Origin: Pseudolachnospira sp964507035
GTDB lineage: Bacteria; Bacillota; Clostridia; Lachnospirales; Lachnospiraceae
NCBI GenBank assembly: GCA_964507035.1
Contig: CAZDOQ010000076.1
Coordinates: forward strand, 1 to 7,672
Reading direction: 5' to 3'
DNA length: 7,672 bases
Every line of letters begins with the position of its first letter. The first letter of the stretch is position 1. Position numbers and translations under genes: made by a program. Under the pieces are notes generated by a model. The model made no database searches. It was not told the DNA's origin and saw only the letters and a program-made list of their open reading frames with translations. This document shows, one piece after another, positions 1 to 4,787 of this stretch.

Positions 1-35
1 GTCAGAAAAAGAGATGGCAAGAAACGAAGTTTTGG

Positions 36-64
36 TTGTAGGATTTTCGGTTCTGCGGTATGAT
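36..64 (+). promoter_or_regulatory. Candidate sigma-A promoter of the transaldolase gene
   Basis: A TATGAT hexamer at 59-64 matches the -10 consensus at 5 of 6 bases. It lies 17 bp downstream of TTGTAG (36-41), a weak -35 that matches at 3 of 6. Transcription would begin near 71 and leave an untranslated leader of about 70 nt before the transaldolase ATG. The spacing is ideal but the -35 is poor, and nothing upstream of the window can be seen, so the gene could also be transcribed from further left. Confidence 0.35.
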
Positions 65-72
65 AGGAGAAG

Positions 73-105
73 CGAGGCATCCTGCGGGTGTAACGGAATG
101 CCTTG
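73..105 (+). other. Stem-loop in the transaldolase leader
   Basis: AGGCAT at 75-80 pairs with ATGCCT at 98-103. The stem extends outward by one G-T and one C-G pair (73-74 with 104-105). It extends inward by two more pairs, CC 81-82 with GG 95-96, past a bulged A97. The loop is 12 nt. It lies between the candidate promoter and the ribosome binding site. No T-run follows, so it is not an intrinsic terminator. It could stabilise the mRNA or bind a regulator. No riboswitch class is recognised. Confidence 0.35.
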
Positions 106-141
106 GGAGACATGGCAGCTAGCAGAAAGGAGAATGCAGCA

Positions 142-795
142 ATGGAATTGTTTATTGATACCGCTAATATTGAGGAGATCCGCAAGGCCAACGACATGGG
201 CGTTATCAGCGGCGTCACCACCAACCCTTCCCTGATCGCCAAGGAAGGCCGGGACTTTAACCAGGTGATCCAGGAGATCGCCTCGATTGTGGATGGACCC
301 ATCAGCGGGGAAGTGAAGGCCACCACGGTAGATGCGGAGGGTATGATCCAGGAAGGCCGGGAGATTGCGGCCATCCATCCCAATATGGTCGTGAAGATTC
401 CCATGACGGTGGAAGGGCTGAAAGCCTGTAAGGCGCTGACCCAAGAAGGAATCAAGACCAATATGACCTTGGTCTTCACCGCCAACCAGGCACTGCTGGC
501 AGCCAGAGCGGGAGTCACCTATGTGTCCCCGTTTATGGGACGACTGGACGATATCTCCATGCCGGGGATCGATCTGATCCGTACCATCTCGGAGATGTTT
601 GCGGTACAGGGGATTGAGACCAAGATCATTGCCGCCAGTATCCGGAATCCCATTCATGTGACGGACAGTGCACTCGCTGGAGCAGACATTGCAACGGTTC
701 CTTATAAAGTAATTGAGCAGATGACCAAACATCCGCTGACGGACCAGGGAATAGCCAAGTTCCAGGCGGATTACAAGGCTGTTTTTGGCGAGTGA
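142..795 (+). CDS. fsa: Transaldolase / fructose-6-phosphate aldolase family protein (small TalC/FSA type)
   Basis: A class I aldolase of the small transaldolase subfamily, 217 residues (family usual 214-220). It would transfer dihydroxyacetone units between sugar phosphates in the cytoplasmic non-oxidative pentose phosphate pathway. Visible motifs are the N-terminal FIDTAN, GVTTNPS at 24-30, the Schiff-base lysine K85 in VVKIPMT, TNMTLVF at 106-112, and SPFMGRLDD from 129. K85 falls at the same number as the catalytic Lys85 of E. coli FsaA. The aligned active-site positions are E57 (Gln59 in FsaA) and F131 (Tyr131 in FsaA). Glu and Phe are what true transaldolases carry, so I favour transaldolase over fructose-6-phosphate aldolase, although the symbol fsa is commonly applied to the family. 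The ATG at 142 is chosen because AGAAAGGAG ends 9 nt before it and the protein then begins MELFIDTAN like its relatives. An in-frame TTG at 103 would add 13 atypical residues. No strong terminator follows, so read-through into the next gene is possible. Confidence 0.93.
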   Translation: MELFIDTANIEEIRKANDMGVISGVTTNPSLIAKEGRDFNQVIQEIASIVDGPISGEVKATTVDAEGMIQEGREIAAIHPNMVVKIPMTVEGLKACKALTQEGIKTNMTLVFTANQALLAARAGVTYVSPFMGRLDDISMPGIDLIRTISEMFAVQGIETKIIAASIRNPIHVTDSALAGADIATVPYKVIEQMTKHPLTDQGIAKFQADYKAVFGE

Positions 796-878
796 GGAAA
801 AAGAAGGGGAATCAGAAAAATGAATCGGATGTGAGAGTGTTTTCTGTCAGAAAAACAGATAAAATTTGCATTTTTCTC

Positions 879-907
879 TGGACGTTTTTCTCAAAAAGTG
901 GTAATCT
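879..907 (+). promoter_or_regulatory. Weak candidate promoter before the molybdopterin-binding protein gene
   Basis: The 150-bp gap 796-945 is AT-richer than its flanks. TGGACG at 879-884 matches the -35 consensus at 4 of 6 bases and is followed, after 17 bp, by TAATCT at 902-907 (3 of 6). A second -10-like TAAAAT lies at 860-865 without a partner -35. The octamer TTTTTCTC occurs twice (871-878 and 885-892). I see no riboswitch-like conserved core here. The call is tentative. Confidence 0.2.
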
Positions 908-945
908 TCTAGAGTAGGTAACCATATTTGGGAGGCTTGTGCGGT

Positions 946-1965
946 ATGAAGCTGATCAAAACAGAAGAGGCCGTGGGGCATGTGCTCTGTCATGATCTGA
1001 CCCAGATCATCAAAGATCAGTATAAGGACGCCCGGTTTCGGAAAGGGCATGTGGTACAGCCGGAGGACATTCCGGTGCTGCTGTCCATGGGTAAGGAACA
1101 CCTGTATGTGTGGGAGATGGCCCCGGGTATGGTCCATGAGAATGACGCGGCGGAGCGGCTGCTGGCCCTATGCCGGAATGATCATATGGATCGGGGGGCT
1201 GTGAAGGAAGGCAAGATTGAGTTGACCGCCGCCTGCGACGGATTGTTCCGGGTGGATTCCAAACGCCTGCTGGCCGTCAATTCGGTGGATGAGATCATGA
1301 TCGCCACCCGCCACGGCAATACGGCGGTGCGCAAAGGGGACAAGCTGGCCGGCATGCGGGTGATTCCGCTGATCATTTCAGAGGACCGGCTCCGGGAAGC
1401 AGAGCAGGCAGCGGGAGACAAGCCGGTTTTGGAACTTTTACCCTGGAAACGCCGCACGGCGGCCATTGTGGCCACCGGCAGTGAAGTGAAAAAAGGGCTG
1501 ATCCAGGACTCCTTTACGCCGGTGGTGCAGGAAAAGCTCTCCGTCTATGGGATTCAGACGCTGCAGGTGGTATACTCTGGCGATGGGGTGGAGAACGTGG
1601 CCCATGCGGTGCAAGAACTGCGCCAGACCGGAGCGGAGATGATTCTCTGTACCGGCGGTATGAGCGTGGATCCGGATGACAACACCCCCGGGGGGATTCG
1701 GGCGGCCGGAGCCAGGATTGTCACCTACGGAGCGCCGGTATTGCCGGGGGCCATGTTCCTGTTGGGATACTTTGAGGATGGAACGCCGGTGATGGGGCTG
1801 CCCGGCTGTGTGATGTACGCCGGAGCCAGCATTTTTGACCTGGTTTTGCCCCGGATTGTGGCGGATGTCCCGCTGACCCGGGAGGACTTTGTGGTGATGG
1901 GAGAAGGCGGTCTGTGCCTTGGGTGTAAGCCCTGCCGGTTCCCGGTCTGTCCCTTTGGAAAATAA
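946..1965 (+). CDS. Molybdopterin-binding protein (MoCF_biosynth/MoeA-like) with a cysteine-rich tail
   Basis: A 339-residue cytoplasmic protein. Residues 1 to about 165 form an N-terminal region (VGHVLCHDLTQI, FRKGHVV, LYVWE) that recalls the MoeA/SAF-like N-terminal half seen in clostridial relatives. Residues about 172-320 are a MogA/MoaB/MoeA-type molybdopterin-binding fold: VATGSEV from 175, TGGMSVDPDD at 236-245 (the pterin-binding TGGxS loop with acidic residues) and the late PVMGLPGC. The last 20 residues hold C324, C327, C330 and C335 (CxxCxxCx4C) and end FGK, a possible metal or Fe-S site. It is shorter than MoeA (about 400 residues) and is not a clear MoeA or MogA, so no symbol is given. 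A role in handling or sensing molybdenum cofactor is inferred from the fold and from modABC directly downstream. The ATG at 946 is chosen because GGGAGG (930-935) lies 10 nt upstream. An in-frame TTG at 928 overlaps that site. A terminator separates it from modA. Confidence 0.85.
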   Translation: MKLIKTEEAVGHVLCHDLTQIIKDQYKDARFRKGHVVQPEDIPVLLSMGKEHLYVWEMAPGMVHENDAAERLLALCRNDHMDRGAVKEGKIELTAACDGLFRVDSKRLLAVNSVDEIMIATRHGNTAVRKGDKLAGMRVIPLIISEDRLREAEQAAGDKPVLELLPWKRRTAAIVATGSEVKKGLIQDSFTPVVQEKLSVYGIQTLQVVYSGDGVENVAHAVQELRQTGAEMILCTGGMSVDPDDNTPGGIRAAGARIVTYGAPVLPGAMFLLGYFEDGTPVMGLPGCVMYAGASIFDLVLPRIVADVPLTREDFVVMGEGGLCLGCKPCRFPVCPFGK

Positions 1966-1966
1966 A

Positions 1967-1986
1967 GCCGTCCCGTGAGAGACGGC
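1967..1986 (+). other. Small hairpin just after the molybdopterin-binding protein stop codon
   Basis: GCCGTC at 1967-1972 pairs with GACGGC at 1981-1986 around an 8-nt loop. It starts one base after the stop codon and is followed by AAACAA rather than a T-run, so alone it should not terminate. It sits directly before the stronger hairpin at 1993-2013 and may protect the mRNA 3' end or assist termination. Confidence 0.4.
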
Positions 1987-1992
1987 AAACAA

Positions 1993-2020
1993 GCGCCGGG
2001 TTTCGGCCGGCGCATTTTTA
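1993..2020 (+). terminator. Intrinsic terminator of the molybdopterin-binding protein gene
   Basis: GCGCCGG at 1993-1999 pairs perfectly with CCGGCGC at 2007-2013 around a 7-nt loop. It is followed by ATTTTTA (2014-2020). A GC-rich 7-bp stem with a T-run is a standard rho-independent terminator. It uncouples this gene from modABC, which therefore needs a promoter in the roughly 60 bp that follow. Confidence 0.8.
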
Positions 2021-2027
2021 CCCTGAC

Positions 2028-2051
2028 CGTTATGTTTATCTAAACATATCG
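2028..2051. promoter_or_regulatory. Palindromic operator candidate upstream of modA (ModE-like)
   Basis: TATGTTTA (2031-2038) and TAAACATA (2041-2048) are exact reverse complements separated by TC. After one mismatch the outer bases CG (2028-2029) and CG (2050-2051) also pair, giving 10 of 11 positions over 24 bp. The outer half-site layout, CGTTAT at one end and ATATCG at the other, resembles the ModE operators known from E. coli modA (compared from memory). The site lies between the upstream terminator and the modA ribosome binding site and would overlap any modA promoter. A weak one is CTGACC at 2023-2028 with CATATC at 2045-2050, 16 bp apart. Repression of modABC when molybdate is plentiful is the inference. 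No regulator gene is in the window. Confidence 0.6.
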
Positions 2052-2078
2052 AAAAAAACAAGAAAGGAAGTAGAAAAA

Positions 2079-2981
2079 ATGAAAAAAGCGATTTCCCTGT
2101 TCCTGAGCCTGACCCTGGCTCTGTCCCTGACGGCGTGCAGCAGCGGAAGCACAGCGACCACCGCAGCGGAAACCACTGCCGCCGAAACCACGGAGGCCGA
2201 AACCACTGCGGAAGAGACCACAGAAGCTGCCGCCACCGGCGAGGATGTGGAAGTGATTGTGTTTGCCGCCGCCTCCATGCAGGAATCTTTGGATGAGGTC
2301 ATTGCCATCTATGAGGAGGCCAATTCGGGCGTCACGGTGGTTCCCACCTATGATTCCTCCGGAACCTTGAAGACCCAGATCCAGGAGGGGGCAGACTGTG
2401 ACGTATTCATCTCCGCCGCTCCCACCCAGATGGATCAGCTGGACATCACCGCAGATGCTTCCGTCAACACGGAAGGCCTGGACTTTGTCAACAGCGAAAG
2501 CCGCTTGAACCTGCTGGAGAACAAGGTGACTCTGTCTGTGCCGGAGGGGAACCCCAAGGGAATCGAGTCCTTTGACCAGCTGGCGGACCTGCTCCAGAGC
2601 GGAGATGTGCTGCTGGCCATGGGCAACAGCGATGTGCCGGTGGGGCAGTACACCCAGCTTATCTTTGAGTATTACGACCTGAACGAGGAAGACCTGGCGG
2701 CTGCCGGTGTCCTGACCTACGGTTCCAACGTGAAGGAAGTGACCACTCAGGTTTCCGAGGCGGCGGTGGACTGCGGCATCATCTATGCCACAGACGCATT
2801 TTCCGCAGGCCTGACGGTGGTGGATACGGCCACCGCTGAGATGTGCGGACAGGTCATCTATCCGGTGGCGACCATGAAGAACAGCGCCAACCCGGAGGCG
2901 GCCCAGGCTTTTGTGGATTTCCTGACTACAGACGAGGCCATGGCTTGCTTTGAGGCGGTGGGCTTCAGCCCTGCCGAGTAA
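2079..2981 (+). CDS. modA: ModA, molybdate ABC transporter substrate-binding lipoprotein
   Basis: A 300-residue extracytoplasmic solute-binding protein that would capture molybdate (or tungstate) and deliver it to ModB. Residues 1-19 are a lipoprotein signal peptide (MKK, hydrophobic core, lipobox LTAC) with C20 as the lipidated residue. Residues 21-56 are a Thr/Glu/Ala-rich tether containing four ETTxx units. The binding domain starts at about 57. FAAASM at 62-67 and SSGTL at 93-97 carry the serines expected to hold the oxyanion. VPVGQY, NVKEV and GIIYATDAF correspond to the later ligand-contact segments. E. coli ModA has Ala where VPVG here has Val. The ATG at 2079 has AAAGGA at 2063-2068 upstream (10-nt spacer) and starts the signal peptide directly. 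It is first in the modABC operon, with a 63-bp gap before modB. Molybdate and tungstate specificity cannot be separated from sequence alone. Confidence 0.95.
   Translation: MKKAISLFLSLTLALSLTACSSGSTATTAAETTAAETTEAETTAEETTEAAATGEDVEVIVFAAASMQESLDEVIAIYEEANSGVTVVPTYDSSGTLKTQIQEGADCDVFISAAPTQMDQLDITADASVNTEGLDFVNSESRLNLLENKVTLSVPEGNPKGIESFDQLADLLQSGDVLLAMGNSDVPVGQYTQLIFEYYDLNEEDLAAAGVLTYGSNVKEVTTQVSEAAVDCGIIYATDAFSAGLTVVDTATAEMCGQVIYPVATMKNSANPEAAQAFVDFLTTDEAMACFEAVGFSPAE
2169..2228 (+). repeat. Four-unit 15-bp tandem repeat coding the ModA tether
   Basis: Four consecutive 15-bp units encode ETTAA, ETTEA, ETTAE and ETTEA (residues 31-50). The units differ mostly by synonymous or single-base changes, for example GAAACCACT, GAAACCACG and GAGACCACA at their starts. 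This gives a flexible, acidic, threonine-rich spacer between the lipid anchor and the binding domain. Such a repeat can gain or lose units without a frameshift. Confidence 0.75.
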
Positions 2982-3030
2982 AGAGGACGAAAAAACCAGC
3001 AGGTTGGCCGGTCACGGTGAGGCTGAGATC

Positions 3031-3036
3031 AGGAGG
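3031..3036 (+). promoter_or_regulatory. Ribosome binding site that fixes the modB TTG start
   Basis: A perfect AGGAGG lies at 3031-3036. Three in-frame start-capable codons follow: GTG at 3036 (overlapping this site), TTG at 3039 and TTG at 3045. Only the TTG at 3045 has a normal spacer of 8 nt. It also yields the MDWYPLW opening typical of ModB proteins. Confidence 0.7.
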
Positions 3037-3044
3037 TGTTGTTT

Positions 3045-3725
3045 TTGGACTGGTATCCACTTTGGAATTCTTTGCGGATTGCGGCAATCTCTACCCTGAC
3101 AGTCTTCTTTTTGGGAATCTTGGCAGCCTATTACATAGCCCGGCTGCCCCGGCTGGTAAAAGGTGTGCTGGATGTGGTGCTGACGCTGCCCCTGGTGCTG
3201 CCGCCTACGGTGGTGGGCTGGCTTTTGCTGGTGCTCTTGGGGCCCTCCCGTCCCCTGGGTTCCTGGGTGCTGGAGACTTTTGGAGTACGGATGGTTATGA
3301 CCTGGTGGTCCGCCATTTTCGCCACCACCGTGGTGGCCTTCCCTTTGATGTACCGGACCGCACGAGGGGCTTTTGAGAGCTTTGACACTACTCTGGCAGA
3401 GGCCGGACAGACCCTGGGCCTCTCCAACACCTATATCTTTTGGCGGGTCCGGATGCCCTACTGCCGCCAGGGAATTCTGGCCGGGACCGTGCTGGCTTTT
3501 GCCAGAGCCCTGGGGGAGTACGGAGCCACATCCATGATCGCCGGTTATACTCCCAGACGCACCGCCACCATCTCCACCACCGTGTATCAGCTGTGGCGGA
3601 CCAATGATGATGCCGGGGCTCTTCGCTGGGTGCTGGTGAATATAGCCATCTCCGCTGTGTTCCTGCTGGCGGTGAACCTGCTGGAAACCCGCCAGCGGCA
3701 GACCCAAAGAGGAGGGCGCAGATGA
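3045..3725 (+). CDS. modB: ModB, molybdate ABC transporter permease
   Basis: A 226-residue inner-membrane permease (family usual about 220-230) that forms the translocation path with ModC and receives molybdate from ModA. It is strongly hydrophobic with about five membrane segments, the first near residues 10-32 and the second near 43-65. The latter contains LPLVLPPTVVGWLLL, a ModB hallmark. The EAA-type cytoplasmic coupling loop appears as ARALGEYGATSMIAG, with the GEYGA variant typical of ModB. The protein ends in a short basic tail rich in Arg and Gln. The start is taken as TTG at 3045, preceded by AGGAGG with an 8-nt spacer. A GTG at 3036 would add only three residues. Its stop overlaps the modC start (ATGA, 3722-3725), which implies translational coupling. 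Confidence 0.94.
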   Translation: MDWYPLWNSLRIAAISTLTVFFLGILAAYYIARLPRLVKGVLDVVLTLPLVLPPTVVGWLLLVLLGPSRPLGSWVLETFGVRMVMTWWSAIFATTVVAFPLMYRTARGAFESFDTTLAEAGQTLGLSNTYIFWRVRMPYCRQGILAGTVLAFARALGEYGATSMIAGYTPRRTATISTTVYQLWRTNDDAGALRWVLVNIAISAVFLLAVNLLETRQRQTQRGGRR

Positions 3726-4777
3726 GTCTTGTGGTGGATATTCAAAAGCAGTTGGGGGATTTTCGCCTGGAGGTCCAGTTTGAGGCAGAGAATGAGCCGC
3801 TGGCCCTCCTGGGAGCCTCCGGATGCGGCAAGTCTGTGACCCTCCGGTGTGTGTCCGGGATCTTGCGGCCGGACGAGGGGAAGATTGTGCTGGACGGGGT
3901 GACGCTGTATGACAGCGCCGCTAGGATCTGCCTGCCGCCCCAAAAGCGGCAGGTGGGATACCTGTTTCAGCAGTACGCCCTGTTTCCCAACATGACGGTG
4001 CGGCAGAATATCGCAGTAGCGGTGCGGGACCGACAGCGGCGGGAGGCGGTGGTGGCAGAGAGGCTCCGCCAGTTTCAGCTGGAAAATGTGGCGGACCAGC
4101 GTCCTGGCCAGATCTCCGGCGGCCAGCAGCAGCGGACCGCCTTGGCCCGCATTCTCTCCTCAGAGCCCCGGGCCATCCTCTTGGACGAGCCTTTTTCCGC
4201 CCTGGACAGCTATCTGAAAGCCCAGCTGGAACTGGAGTTGGCGGATACGCTGGCAGACTTTCCCGGCACCATCCTGTGGGTCTCCCACGACCGGGGAGAG
4301 GTGTACCGCAACTGCCGCCGGGTCTGCGTGGTGGAGCGGGGCCATTCCCAGCCGGTCATCACCTTGGAGGAGTTGATCCACCATCCGGGGACGGAGGCGG
4401 CTGCCCGGCTGTCCGGCTGCAAAAACTTTATGGCGGCGGAACCCAGGGGCAGCGCGGTGTTCCTGCCGGACTGGGGCTGGACCCTGGAGTGCGGCAGGCC
4501 GGTGCCGGAAGAAATTCGCCGGGTGGGCATCTGGGCTCACCGGCTCTGCCCGAAGCCGAAGGAAGGGAACGGCAGTTTTCCCTGCCGGGTGCTGCGAGCG
4601 GTGGAGGATGTGTTCTCCACGGTAGTACTGCTGCAGCCGGAGGGAAGCCGGGACGGAGCGCCGCCCCTTTGGATGGAGCTGGACAAGGAGATTTGGCAGC
4701 GGATGGACGGGGCCCAGCGCCTGTGGGTGTCTATTCCCCCGGAGGAGATCCTGCTGTTATCCGCAGCCCACGGGTAA
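3722..4777 (+). CDS. modC: ModC, molybdate ABC transporter ATP-binding protein
   Basis: A 351-residue ATPase (E. coli ModC is about 352) that powers the ModB channel from the cytoplasmic face. All ABC motifs are intact: Walker A GASGCGKS at 31-38, Q-loop Q83 in YLFQQYALFP, signature ISGGQQQR at 131-138, Walker B ILLDEP with D155 and E156, D-loop SALD, and switch histidine H189 in WVSHD. Residues from about 265 to the end (VGIWAH, FPCRVLRAVEDVFSTVVLL, LWVSIPPEEILLL) form a TOBE/Mop-like regulatory domain. In the family, such domains can bind oxyanion and inhibit transport. The ATG at 3722 overlaps the modB stop and has AGGAGG at 3710-3715 with a 6-nt spacer inside modB. It ends only 10 bp from the stop of the convergent DUF885 gene, with no clear terminator. 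Confidence 0.94.
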   Translation: MSLVVDIQKQLGDFRLEVQFEAENEPLALLGASGCGKSVTLRCVSGILRPDEGKIVLDGVTLYDSAARICLPPQKRQVGYLFQQYALFPNMTVRQNIAVAVRDRQRREAVVAERLRQFQLENVADQRPGQISGGQQQRTALARILSSEPRAILLDEPFSALDSYLKAQLELELADTLADFPGTILWVSHDRGEVYRNCRRVCVVERGHSQPVITLEELIHHPGTEAAARLSGCKNFMAAEPRGSAVFLPDWGWTLECGRPVPEEIRRVGIWAHRLCPKPKEGNGSFPCRVLRAVEDVFSTVVLLQPEGSRDGAPPLWMELDKEIWQRMDGAQRLWVSIPPEEILLLSAAHG

Positions 4778-4787
4778 GGGCTCCCGC

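Noticed and set aside
103..141. Upstream TTG start for the transaldolase
   Set aside because: It would add 13 residues not seen at the start of family members and lacks a suitably placed ribosome binding site. The ATG at 142 has one.
841..865. Terminator after the transaldolase gene
   Set aside because: CTGT (844-847) and ACAG (855-858) give only a 4-5-bp stem and are followed by AAAA rather than a T-run.
796..945. Molybdenum cofactor riboswitch upstream of the molybdopterin-binding protein gene
   Set aside because: The context made it worth looking for, but the gap is AT-rich with only short weak stems, and I cannot find the conserved GC-rich core of that riboswitch.
928..945. Upstream TTG start for the molybdopterin-binding protein
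   Set aside because: It overlaps the GGGAGG ribosome binding site that serves the ATG at 946.
1438..2061. A 207-codon minus-strand frame across the end of the molybdopterin-binding protein gene
   Set aside because: It runs through the terminator and operator region and is antisense to a recognised gene. The product is low-complexity and family-less.
3012..3707. A 231-codon minus-strand frame opposite modB
   Set aside because: The product is rich in Gly, His and Gln, as expected from reading a hydrophobic membrane gene backwards. modB is unambiguous.
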